Assembly: GCA_013288015.1 (NCBI GenBank)
Contig: JABDCR010000013.1
Location: 11,405-53,861 of the forward strand
Source of the DNA: Bacteroidota bacterium
GTDB taxonomy: Bacteria; Bacteroidota; Bacteroidia; B-17B0; Aurantibacillaceae
Length of the DNA stretch: 42,457 nucleotides
Direction: 5' to 3'
Position numbers and translations under genes: made by a program. The notes under the pieces are model-generated. The model searched no databases, was not told the DNA's origin, and worked only from the letters and a program-made list of their open reading frames with translations. Positions 14,766 to 22,982 of the stretch are shown here, in pieces (within the stretch, counting starts at the first letter, position 1; the number at the start of each line of letters is the position of its first letter).

Positions 14766-17700
14766 ATGAAAAATATCTACTTGCTGATTTGTGTTTTGTG
14801 TTCAATGGCTTTAAAGTCTCAAACCATTTTTTGGGGAGAAACTTTTGGAGTTGGTACCACATGTGCCAATAACCAAGGTACTTTAGCTAATGGATTTAAC
14901 AGCAGCAATGGTACTTGGAGCATAAATACATCTTTAGGTATAAATGATGGCTTTGCAAATGTTTGGTATGTGAGTCAAACCGAAGGCGGCCAACCAGATG
15001 GTACTTGTGGTGCCGGTTGTTTAGATACTGCAACGATTACAAACAGAACCTTACACATTGGTGCAGCACAAAATTCACCAACCTACGGTGCGATTTGCCC
15101 AACGGGAGATTGTGGCGCTATTTATGACCCAGGCTTTGGTTTAAACCAAGTTAGAACAAATGTGAGAGTAGAATCGCCCGTTATTAGCACTACAGGTAAA
15201 ACGGGTATAATTTTAACTTTTGATTATGTTTTTCGCGGTAACAAAGGAGATTCTGTAAATGTATGGGCATTTGATGGTGCTGTATGGACAAATTTAGGGA
15301 TGCCAATTGCTACAGCTACTTGTACTTCTGCTATTGCAGGAGATACAGTTGGCAAATGGACAGCCTCTAATGTTTATAATCTTTCTGCTAATTTTAATAA
15401 TAATGCCGCTGTAAAAATTGGTTTTCAGTGGATAAACAACGATGATAAAAAAGGCGGTAACCCGTCGGTAGCTATAGATAATATTATACTTAAGGCTACC
15501 AGCACAGGTGGCGGACCGTCTACGCTTACGACGGTAGCCGTTTTTTCACCTGATACGGCAAATCATAATTTTATTTACTGCACAAATACACCGTATCATT
15601 TTACAGGTTTTGCAAACCCGGGGCCAATATTAGCCTATCAATGGTACGTCCGTCCTTCTGCCAATGTTGTTTTTAATCCGGCTCACCCGGGTTTAGGGCA
15701 AAACGGTATCGATCTTACTTTTCCTACCACCGGAACATATACTCTAACAGTTGTGGCAAGTAGTCAGTTTAATGGCATAGATTCAAATTCACACGTTCCA
15801 CCTACTCCAAGTTTTACCCCTTTTATTATAAATGTAAACCCAACACCAACAGTAACTGTTGTGCCACCAAACCCTGTTTTTGTTTGTCAGGGCGGCACCG
15901 GAACTGTTTTAACAGCAACTGCTACAAGTACATGTAGTTATACATGGACACAGGCAGCAAGTGTAGTGCCTCCTACTTATTTAGATGCTAATGGAGATAG
16001 TGTAAATGTAAATCCTCCCGGTATTCCAAATCCAGTTGTAACATATACGGTTGTTGGTACCACTACGGTGGGCTGCGTTTCTCCAAAAGTAGTGGTAACG
16101 GTATCTGTTCAACCCAGACCTACTCCTATTTATTCTCCAACTGATACTATTTGTTCAGGAGCATCGGCCACTTTATTTGTAACTAATATGCCTGTAAACA
16201 CTACTTATCATTGGGGAGCGGCGTTTGGCGCGGGGCTTGGTTCCAGTACAGGTGCTACAGTACAAGAAACGCCTATATATTATAATATAAATAATAGCGC
16301 CGCAGATACTACTATTTTAGATACAGTTATTGTAAATGTTAGGGGTTGCCCAAATTATCCGTATCATTTAATGAAAGTGATAGTAAAACCAACACCTTTG
16401 GTTCATGTACTGGCTGATACAGTAGATAATTGTAATAAAATGGGAGCTGTTTTAAGTGCTGTTGGTACACCAACAACCGGGTTAGTTTACCACTGGTCGC
16501 CGGGTACAGCGCTTTCAAGTGTTACAGGTGCAAGTGTTACTGCCTCACCAACTGTACCGATAACTTATTATGTAACGGCTACTCGGGATGGATGTAATAG
16601 TTTAAAAGATTCTGTAAAGGTTTATGTTGGCGATACTTTAAACGCCACTATTACAAGTGAGTTTGATATTATTTGTAATTCTCAAAAAAATCAATTTATA
16701 GCTTATCCGCAAAATGGGCAACTAAATAATTCTATTCCATATCACTATAGTTGGAAACCTCAGCCAGTGGTTTCTACAAGTGTAACTGGAGATACAGTGG
16801 TGGTTCAACCTAGTTCGTCTACTGTGTACACCTTAACAGTTTATGGTACTTGTGTAAAACATAATATAGTTACTCATGGCATTACGGTTAACAATTGTAT
16901 TCCACCAATAGCAGGCTTTACCCAAAGCAACGATACCATTTGTGTAAACCATTGCATCATATTTAAAGACACAACACAATTGCATAGCACTAAACCTTTG
17001 TTTTATACTTGGGTGTTTCCCGGAGGGTCTATTATTGCTCCAGCCGGAGCTAGCATAACAGGAGGTGATACACTTTTATATGCTATGACAGATAACCAAC
17101 CACTTAAACCAGTAAAAGTTTGTTATCATATAAATAGTTCATTAAATAATAATGGTTATTATCCAATAATTGAAACAGTAAAAAACGGACTTAATCAAAC
17201 AAGTAGTTATACAGATAGCATTATTGTATATCCAGGTCCTCAAGCCCATGCAGGTCCCGATCAAACTATTGATCAAGGAACTACCACTACTTTAGATGCT
17301 TCTCAAAGTTCTGGTCAAGGCCAAATAGTAACATACAATTGGACTCAATCAGATTCAAGCGCTATGAGTTGTAAAAGTGGTGTTAGTTGTATCCATCCAA
17401 CAGTAACACCAAGCCTTACTACTCAATTTGTTTTAACGGTAATAGACAGAAATGGTTGTACAAGCACTGATTCGATAACTGTTAATGTTGATATAATTTG
17501 TAAAGATGTGTATATAGCAACAGCATTCTCTCCAAATGGCGACGGCATGAATGATGTACTGCATGTTAAGAGTAATTGTACTATATCGCAGTTTTCGTTT
17601 AAAATATTTGACCGTTGGGGTGAGAAAATTTTTGAAAGTAACGACTTACTGGTTGGATGGGATGGAACCTTTAGAAATAAATTAATGGATAGTGGTGTAT

Positions 17701-17777
17701 TTATGTATACGGTAGATGGTTTTTTAAGTAGCGGAACAGAGGTTAAGAAAAAAGGTAACGTTACATTAATTAGATAA
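14766..17777 (+). CDS. T9SS type B surface protein, 1003 residues
   Basis: The start at 14766 is chosen because it opens directly into a signal peptide (MKNIYLLICVLCSMA, end near KSQ); the frame also stays open upstream to 14706, where an ATG would put about 20 polar and aromatic residues in front of it. Residues about 20-250 look like a jelly-roll or MAM-like binding domain (NNQGTLANGFNSSNGTWSIN, WYVSQTEGG, AIDNIILKA). Several Ig/PKD-like modules follow to about residue 900, with modest similarity to each other rather than the near-identical repeats of the first two adhesins. The last 95 residues are the type B sorting domain (AFSPNGDGMNDVL, IFDRWGEKIFES, GWDGTF, ending GNVTLIR). It is directly followed, 2 bases later, by a PorP/SprF-family gene, a classic adhesin plus secretion-partner pair. 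The ligand is unknown. Confidence 0.9.
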   Translation: MKNIYLLICVLCSMALKSQTIFWGETFGVGTTCANNQGTLANGFNSSNGTWSINTSLGINDGFANVWYVSQTEGGQPDGTCGAGCLDTATITNRTLHIGAAQNSPTYGAICPTGDCGAIYDPGFGLNQVRTNVRVESPVISTTGKTGIILTFDYVFRGNKGDSVNVWAFDGAVWTNLGMPIATATCTSAIAGDTVGKWTASNVYNLSANFNNNAAVKIGFQWINNDDKKGGNPSVAIDNIILKATSTGGGPSTLTTVAVFSPDTANHNFIYCTNTPYHFTGFANPGPILAYQWYVRPSANVVFNPAHPGLGQNGIDLTFPTTGTYTLTVVASSQFNGIDSNSHVPPTPSFTPFIINVNPTPTVTVVPPNPVFVCQGGTGTVLTATATSTCSYTWTQAASVVPPTYLDANGDSVNVNPPGIPNPVVTYTVVGTTTVGCVSPKVVVTVSVQPRPTPIYSPTDTICSGASATLFVTNMPVNTTYHWGAAFGAGLGSSTGATVQETPIYYNINNSAADTTILDTVIVNVRGCPNYPYHLMKVIVKPTPLVHVLADTVDNCNKMGAVLSAVGTPTTGLVYHWSPGTALSSVTGASVTASPTVPITYYVTATRDGCNSLKDSVKVYVGDTLNATITSEFDIICNSQKNQFIAYPQNGQLNNSIPYHYSWKPQPVVSTSVTGDTVVVQPSSSTVYTLTVYGTCVKHNIVTHGITVNNCIPPIAGFTQSNDTICVNHCIIFKDTTQLHSTKPLFYTWVFPGGSIIAPAGASITGGDTLLYAMTDNQPLKPVKVCYHINSSLNNNGYYPIIETVKNGLNQTSSYTDSIIVYPGPQAHAGPDQTIDQGTTTTLDASQSSGQGQIVTYNWTQSDSSAMSCKSGVSCIHPTVTPSLTTQFVLTVIDRNGCTSTDSITVNVDIICKDVYIATAFSPNGDGMNDVLHVKSNCTISQFSFKIFDRWGEKIFESNDLLVGWDGTFRNKLMDSGVFMYTVDGFLSSGTEVKKKGNVTLIR

Positions 17778-17779
17778 AC

Positions 17780-18838
17780 ATGAAAAGATTTTTACTTTTT
17801 ATATCCGTTATAGCACTTTTGCAATCTAAACAAGCGTTTGCACAAGACCCTCATTATTCTCAGTATAACGAAATATCATCGTATATAAACCCGGCACTTT
17901 GTGGTGTAGCCTATGATGTACGCGCTATGGTTAATTATCGTAGTCAATGGGGTAGTGTTTCAACTCCTTATAAAACATATGGCGGATCGGCAGAATTTGC
18001 AATTAAGCATGTAAAAACACGTAAAGCTTATTTAACTGCGGGTTTAATTATTTATGAAGATGTTGCAGGTTCAGGTAACATGAGTCAGTTACATGTTGGT
18101 GGTATTTTAGGTGCAGTAGTAAATACAGGAGCACATAGTAAATTATCATTTGCTGCAACAGGCTCTTTTGATCAACGCCGCATTACCGGAGGTAATTTTC
18201 AGTGGGAAAATCAGTATAACGGATACCAATACGATGCAGCTATTCAGGGAGAAACATTACCAACTAATCAAATAAATTATTCTGATTTTGGTGCAGGAGT
18301 AAATTTTCACTTTGCAAAAAGTGAAAAATTTATAAGTTCTAGTGATGGGCATCGTTTCGATATGGGTTTTTCGGTATATCATTTAAATACGCCGCTTATT
18401 TCTTTCTATAATACAAACGAATCGCAGTATATGAAATACATTAACTATATGAGTTTTACTATTGCTTTGCCTCGTGTAAAAGCTAACATAATACCGAGTT
18501 ATATTTTAATGTTTCAAGGACCTTCAATAGAGCTTGATGCGGGCATTATGTTTAGGTATATTATTTCGGAAGCAGCAGCACGTAGTAATTTAACAAAATC
18601 TATGGCTATTTCGGCAGGAGTTTATTATCGCTCAACCGATGCAATTATTCCACAAGTATTACTTGAGTTTAGTAAATATGCTGTGGGTGTTAGTTACGAT
18701 TTTAACACATCTCAATTAACGCCATATAGCAGATTACAAGGTGGTTTAGAACTTATGTTGCGTTATAACTGGAATCCGGGTTATGGAACATCTGTTGGCA
18801 ACACAACGGGGCCAAAATCTACGCCTTACTTTAAATAA
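17780..18838 (+). CDS. PorP/SprF-family T9SS membrane protein
   Basis: A 352-residue outer-membrane protein with a signal peptide ending FAQ at residue 22. The mature N-terminus DPHYSQYNEISSYINPALCG and the following YRSQWGSV are the family signature. The rest is a series of amphipathic strands compatible with a beta barrel, with GVSYDFNTSQLTPYSR near the end. Known members (SprF in gliding flavobacteria, PorP in Porphyromonas) are needed for secretion or surface retention of type B substrates such as SprB and usually lie beside their substrate gene. Here it starts 2 bases after the 1003-residue adhesin stops, so it is probably its dedicated partner. Confidence 0.93.
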   Translation: MKRFLLFISVIALLQSKQAFAQDPHYSQYNEISSYINPALCGVAYDVRAMVNYRSQWGSVSTPYKTYGGSAEFAIKHVKTRKAYLTAGLIIYEDVAGSGNMSQLHVGGILGAVVNTGAHSKLSFAATGSFDQRRITGGNFQWENQYNGYQYDAAIQGETLPTNQINYSDFGAGVNFHFAKSEKFISSSDGHRFDMGFSVYHLNTPLISFYNTNESQYMKYINYMSFTIALPRVKANIIPSYILMFQGPSIELDAGIMFRYIISEAAARSNLTKSMAISAGVYYRSTDAIIPQVLLEFSKYAVGVSYDFNTSQLTPYSRLQGGLELMLRYNWNPGYGTSVGNTTGPKSTPYFK

Positions 18839-18845
18839 TAATATA

Positions 18846-18853
18846 TATTTTTG
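18846..18853 (+). promoter_or_regulatory. Promoter element before DUF5606 gene
   Basis: TATTTTTG fits TAnnTTTG and ends 17 bases before the ATG at 18871. No clear upstream TTTG element was found, partly because that region is still coding for the PorP/SprF-like protein. Confidence 0.5.
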
Positions 18854-18870
18854 CACACACAATTTAAACT

Positions 18871-19401
18871 ATGAATTTAGAAGGAATTATATCAATTAGT
18901 GGGATGCCCGGCTTATACAAAGTAGTGGGACAAATGAAAAACGGTGTTATTGCTGAGTCATTAAGCGATAAAAAACGCTCTCCAATTTATTCGCATCAAC
19001 AAATTTCTACTTTAGAAGATATCAGTATGTTTACCACAGGTGATAATAAACCAGTATCTGACATAATGAAAGCTATTTTTGATAAAGAAAAAGGTGGTGC
19101 TTGCATAGATTATAAAGCAGACGAAAAACAAATTGTTGCTTATTTTGAAAGCGTTTTACCTGATTATGATAAAGAACGCGTTCATCCGTCAAATATGCGT
19201 AAGCTGTTTAATTGGTACAATGCTTTACAAGCTACAGGTAATTTAAAAGAAAAAGGTGCTGCAACTGAAGAAAAAGCAAAAGCACACACTGAAGAAAAAC
19301 CTAAAAAGGTTGCTGCTAAAGTAAAACCTGATACTGCAAAAGTAACGACTAGCAAAGGAGTTAAAAAAACAGCCGGAGTTAGAAAAACCGGTACAGCTTA
19401 A
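18871..19401 (+). CDS. DUF5606 domain-containing protein
   Basis: A 176-residue protein without signal peptide, so cytoplasmic. Residues 1 to about 128 match the Bacteroidota-specific DUF5606 family: LEGIISISGMPGLYKVV, SPIYSHQQISTLEDISMFT and RVHPSNMRKLFNWYNAL. The last 45 residues are a low-complexity tail rich in Lys, Ala, Thr and Glu, as often seen in this family and suggestive of nucleic acid or ribosome contact, though this is only inference. It has its own promoter element and a strong terminator. The function of the family is not known to me. Confidence 0.88.
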   Translation: MNLEGIISISGMPGLYKVVGQMKNGVIAESLSDKKRSPIYSHQQISTLEDISMFTTGDNKPVSDIMKAIFDKEKGGACIDYKADEKQIVAYFESVLPDYDKERVHPSNMRKLFNWYNALQATGNLKEKGAATEEKAKAHTEEKPKKVAAKVKPDTAKVTTSKGVKKTAGVRKTGTA

Positions 19402-19420
19402 AAATGATTTTAATCATATT

Positions 19421-19456
19421 AAAAATCCCGATTTCGTTAAGATTTCGGGATTTTTT
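19421..19456 (+). terminator. Rho-independent terminator after DUF5606 gene
   Basis: An 11-bp stem (aaaaatcccga with tcgggattttt) with a 13-base loop runs into a T-rich stretch, 20 bases after the stop codon. Confidence 0.85.
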
Positions 19457-19483
19457 GTTTTCGGTTTTAACGGCACAAATCCG

Positions 19484-19491
19484 TATATTTG
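19484..19491 (+). promoter_or_regulatory. Promoter element of paaABC operon
   Basis: TATATTTG matches TAnnTTTG exactly and ends 24 bases before the paaA ATG. A TTTG at 19454-19457 lies 26 bases upstream, longer than usual, and overlaps the T-run of the previous terminator. No palindromic PaaR-like operator was noticed nearby. Confidence 0.6.
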
Positions 19492-19515
19492 TAAGGTACA
19501 TAACTAACTTTTACC

Positions 19516-20460
19516 ATGAGTAATGCTGTAGATTTAGAAAAAAATTTCAACTCTAAATTAGAGAAGAATGATTTTGTTGAGCCTAAAGATTGGATGCCCG
19601 AAAATTATCGTAAGCATTTAATCAGGCAAATATCACAGCATGCCCATAGCGAAATTATAGGCATGTTGCCTGAGGGAAATTGGATTTCGCGTGCACCAAG
19701 TTTACGTGCTAAAATGGTGTTACTTGCCAAAGTGCAGGATGAGGGCGGGCATGGTTTATATTTATATACAGCTGCTGAAACACTGGGTGCAAGTCGCGAT
19801 GAATTATTAGGTGCTTTACATACAGGTAAGGCAAAATACTCTTCTATATTTAATTACCCAACACTTACCTGGGCCGATATTGGCGCAGTGGGTTGGTTGG
19901 TTGATGGTGCTGCTATTATGAATCAGGTAATGTTGCAACGCACATCATACGGGCCTTATAGCCGTGCTATGATACGCATTTGCAAAGAAGAAAGTTTTCA
20001 TCAGCGTCAGGGTTACGAAATTATGTGCCACTTATCTTTTGGAACGGAAGCTCAAAAAGAAATGGCGCAAGATGCATTAAACCGTTGGTGGTTTCCTACG
20101 ATGATGATGTTTGGCCCGCCTGATAAAGATTCGCCTAACAGCGAACAAGCTATGAAGTGGAGGATTAAACGCGAAACAAATGATGAACTTCGTCAAAAAT
20201 TTGTTGACCGTACAGTTGAGCAGGCAGAGTTTTTAGGCTTAACCATTCCGGATAAAAATTTAAAATGGAATGAAGCAAAAAAAGGTTACGATTTTTCTGA
20301 ACCAAATTGGGAAGAGTTTTATAATGTAATTAAAGGCAATGGCCCTTGTAATAAAGAACGCTTAGAGGCTCGTAACAAAGCACATAGTGATGGTGCTTGG
20401 GTTCGTGAGGCAGCTATGGCGTATGCCGAAAAGAAAAAAGAAAATATTTTAGCAGCTTAA
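19516..20460 (+). CDS. paaA: 1,2-phenylacetyl-CoA epoxidase catalytic subunit PaaA
   Basis: The diiron monooxygenase subunit that epoxidises the ring of phenylacetyl-CoA, the committed step of aerobic phenylacetate degradation. It has 314 residues, the usual length. Ferritin-like helices carry the iron ligands in [16 protein letters not shown] (ExxH) and [12 protein letters not shown] (E..H). The central [15 protein letters not shown] is also typical of PaaA. It is the first gene of a tight operon with paaB (11-base gap) and paaC. Identification is secure; activity needs the reductase PaaE, which is not in this window. Confidence 0.97.
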   Translation: MSNAVDLEKNFNSKLEKNDFVEPKDWMPENYRKHLIRQISQHAHSEIIGMLPEGNWISRAPSLRAKMVLLAKVQDEGGHGLYLYTAAETLGASRDELLGALHTGKAKYSSIFNYPTLTWADIGAVGWLVDGAAIMNQVMLQRTSYGPYSRAMIRICKEESFHQRQGYEIMCHLSFGTEAQKEMAQDALNRWWFPTMMMFGPPDKDSPNSEQAMKWRIKRETNDELRQKFVDRTVEQAEFLGLTIPDKNLKWNEAKKGYDFSEPNWEEFYNVIKGNGPCNKERLEARNKAHSDGAWVREAAMAYAEKKKENILAA

Positions 20461-20471
20461 ATAAATTAATT

Positions 20472-20762
20472 ATGTCAAAAGATTCTCAAGGCCCATTATG
20501 GGAAGTGTTTGTACAAAAAAAAGCCGGTCAGCCGTTTGTACATTGTGGTAGTTTACATGCGTATGATAAAGAAATGGCATTAGAAAATGCACGCGATTTA
20601 TATACGCGTCGTAGCGAAGGCTCTGCCTTATGGGTTGTTCCTGCTGCGGCTATTGTAGCAAGTTCTCCTGAAGACATTGGCCCTTTCTTTGAGCCTGCAA
20701 ATGATAAGGTGTATCGTCATCCAACGTTTTATCAAATTCCGGAAGGGGTTAAATATATTTAA
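20472..20762 (+). CDS. paaB: 1,2-phenylacetyl-CoA epoxidase subunit PaaB
   Basis: A 96-residue small subunit that bridges PaaA-PaaC units in the epoxidase complex. Length and motifs fit the family: WEVFVQKKAGQPFVHCGSLH, ALENARDLYTRR and ALWVVPAAAI. It lies 11 bases after paaA and ends 2 bases before paaC, so all three are translated from one message. It has no catalytic residues of its own. Confidence 0.97.
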   Translation: MSKDSQGPLWEVFVQKKAGQPFVHCGSLHAYDKEMALENARDLYTRRSEGSALWVVPAAAIVASSPEDIGPFFEPANDKVYRHPTFYQIPEGVKYI

Positions 20763-20764
20763 AG

Positions 20765-21523
20765 ATGACCACACAAGAAGCATTATTTAAATATACACTT
20801 CGCTTAAGCGATACTAGTTTAATATTAGCACAACGTTTATCAGAGTGGACATCTAAAGGTCCATTTTTAGAAGAAGATTTGGCACTTACTAATATTGCCT
20901 TAGATATTTTAGGGCAAGCAAATTCTTTATTAGAATATGCTGCCAAAACAGAAAGCAAAGGAAGAAGCTCAGATGATTTAGCATTTTTTAGAAACGAGCG
21001 CGAATTTTATAACACGCTGTTAGTTGAACAACCAAATGGTGATTATGCACAAACTATTTTGCGCCAATGTTTGATTGATAATTTTGATTTACTTTTTTAT
21101 CAGGAACTTGCAAAAAGTAAAGACGAAACATTGGCTGCCATTGCAGCAAAGTCAATAAAGGAAATTACGTATCATTTAAGGCACACATCATCGTGGGTAG
21201 ATAGATTTGGAAATGGCACCGAAGAAAGCCATACACGTATACAAAACGCCTTAAATGAATTGTGGCGTTTTACAGATGAGCTTTTTGAAATGAATGAAAT
21301 TGATGAAGTTTTATTGAAAGATAAAATCGCAGTTGATTTAAAAACGATAAAACCAATTTGGAAAAAGCAAGTAGACGCTATTTTAGAAAAAGCTAGTTTA
21401 AAATTACCTGAAACTGTTTTTATGCAAACCGGTAGTCGTAATGCAAAACATACCGAGCATTTGGGATATATATTGGCAGAGATGCAATATTTACCAAGAA
21501 TGCACCCAACTGCTAAGTGGTAA
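20765..21523 (+). CDS. paaC: 1,2-phenylacetyl-CoA epoxidase structural subunit PaaC
   Basis: A ferritin-like subunit of 252 residues that pairs with PaaA in the epoxidase but does not catalyse. Seen motifs are LALTNIALDILGQANSLLEY, DDLAFFRNEREFYN, LVEQPNGDYAQTI and KEITYHLRHTSSWVDRFGNG, all typical of PaaC. It begins 2 bases after paaB. The usual next genes, paaD (Fe-S assembly) and paaE (reductase), are missing; a DUF4159 gene follows 14 bases later instead. Confidence 0.96.
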   Translation: MTTQEALFKYTLRLSDTSLILAQRLSEWTSKGPFLEEDLALTNIALDILGQANSLLEYAAKTESKGRSSDDLAFFRNEREFYNTLLVEQPNGDYAQTILRQCLIDNFDLLFYQELAKSKDETLAAIAAKSIKEITYHLRHTSSWVDRFGNGTEESHTRIQNALNELWRFTDELFEMNEIDEVLLKDKIAVDLKTIKPIWKKQVDAILEKASLKLPETVFMQTGSRNAKHTEHLGYILAEMQYLPRMHPTAKW

Positions 21524-21537
21524 AATAAATTAAACCT

Positions 21538-22206
21538 ATGCGGAAAATTTTTGCGATAACTCTTTTACTATCCTGTAATATAATTTTCTCACAAAGTTAT
21601 TCGTATCAAATTGGCTTATTAAAATATGGCGGAGGCGGAGATTGGTATGCCAATTTAGAAACTTCGTTACCTAACCTCATTAAATTTTGTAACGAAAATA
21701 TTAAGACCAACATTAACCCTGAACAAGCCATTGTTGAGGTTGGAAGCAACGAACTTTTTAATTATCCATTGGTGCACATTACAGGGCATGGCAACATTAT
21801 TTTTAGTGATGCGGAAGCACAAAATTTACGTAAATATTTAATGGGCGGTGGGTTTCTAGAAATATCGGATAATTATGGATTGGATAAATTTATTCGTCCG
21901 CAAATGAAAAAAGTTTTCCCTGAACTTGATTTTGTAGAACTGCCTTTTGATTATCCTATCTATCATCAAAAATATAATTTCGATAAGGGTCTGCCGAAAA
22001 TTCATGAACATGACAATAAATCTTCGCAAGGTTTTGGCATTATATACAAAGGCCGCTTAGTTTGTTTTTATGACTACGAGTGCGATTTAGGCGATGGTTG
22101 GGAAAGTTACGAAGTACATAAAGATAGCGAGGAAGCCCACGAAAAGGCTTTAAGAATGGGTGCTAATATTTTATCGTATGTGTTTTTAGATGGTGTATAT
22201 AAATAA
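21538..22206 (+). CDS. DUF4159 domain-containing exported protein
   Basis: A 222-residue protein with an N-terminal export signal (MRKIFAITLLLSCNIIFSQ). LLSC could be a lipobox, while FSQ could be a signal peptidase I site, so it is either a lipoprotein or a periplasmic protein. The DUF4159 domain covers nearly all the mature chain: YGGGGDWYANLETSLPNL, PLVHITGHGNIIFSDAE, LRKYLMGGGFLEISDNYG and DGWESYEVHKDS. The fold resembles glutamine amidotransferase-like or ThuA-like domains, but I see no catalytic triad. It follows paaC by 14 bases and is probably part of that transcript, yet no role in phenylacetate metabolism is known to me. Confidence 0.85.
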   Translation: MRKIFAITLLLSCNIIFSQSYSYQIGLLKYGGGGDWYANLETSLPNLIKFCNENIKTNINPEQAIVEVGSNELFNYPLVHITGHGNIIFSDAEAQNLRKYLMGGGFLEISDNYGLDKFIRPQMKKVFPELDFVELPFDYPIYHQKYNFDKGLPKIHEHDNKSSQGFGIIYKGRLVCFYDYECDLGDGWESYEVHKDSEEAHEKALRMGANILSYVFLDGVYK

Positions 22207-22277
22207 AAGTTAAAAAACCTTATTTATTAATCTAAACATACAACAAGGTATAATTATTGCAACCTTTGTATAGATAA

Positions 22278-22973
22278 ATGAAACGATTTTTAGTACATAT
22301 ATTTTTTTGTTTTTGTGTAACATTAAAACTGTTTGCGCAAGAAGATTCTCTTTCAATGGGTCCTGAGTATGTTTTAAAAGATGGGATTTACCTTTCTTTA
22401 AAAGATTTTCAAACTAACAACCCTTTGCGAAAAGAAAACATTTCGATGCCCGGAGATAAAACGCAGGCTGATTTTATTTCTAAAACATTAACCGAAAACA
22501 AAGAAATTCTTTTTACATACAAAGGCTCGCAGTACCGGGGTGATGTAAGTAAAGTTTGGGGTTATTGCCAAAACGGAAATATATATGTGCATTTTAAAGA
22601 CGATAAATATTGGCGCATAACGGTGTTTGGCAGCATATCACATTTTATAGCAACTATAGTGGTTACCCGTTATGTAAGTAATGGCTATGGCATGGGTTAT
22701 GGGGGAGGTTTTTATGGAGGCATGGGGCCATATGGAGGCATGGGTGGAGGCTATACGCCTGTTAAACAAAACGAAACCCATGAGTTTTTATTAGACTTTA
22801 AAACCGGAGAAATTACGGAGTGTACACCAACTAATTTAGAAGTTATTTTAAGCAGAGATATGCCTTTGTATGAGCAATATATGAAAATTAAAAAACGCAA
22901 GCGTAAAGATTTTATGATATTGTATATACGCAAATACAATAATGATCATCCTATTTCTTTTCCGAAAAATTAG
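22278..22973 (+). CDS. Exported protein with Gly/Tyr/Met-rich segment
   Basis: A 231-residue protein with a signal peptide ending LFAQ at residue 21. The mature part contains an ordered N-terminal region (GIYLSLKDFQTNNP, ILFTYKGSQYRGDVSKVWGY). A short hydrophobic stretch (ITVFGSISHFIATIVVTRYV) follows. Residues about 136-160 are a low-complexity segment built of GYG, GGM and GGF units (GMGYGGGFYGGMGPYGGMGG). The C-terminus is basic. I do not recognise a family name. It is convergent with recG, with only 9 bases between the stop codons. The Gly-rich segment may be a flexible linker in the envelope. Confidence 0.8.
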   Translation: MKRFLVHIFFCFCVTLKLFAQEDSLSMGPEYVLKDGIYLSLKDFQTNNPLRKENISMPGDKTQADFISKTLTENKEILFTYKGSQYRGDVSKVWGYCQNGNIYVHFKDDKYWRITVFGSISHFIATIVVTRYVSNGYGMGYGGGFYGGMGPYGGMGGGYTPVKQNETHEFLLDFKTGEITECTPTNLEVILSRDMPLYEQYMKIKKRKRKDFMILYIRKYNNDHPISFPKN

Positions 22974-22982
22974 TAGCTAGCT

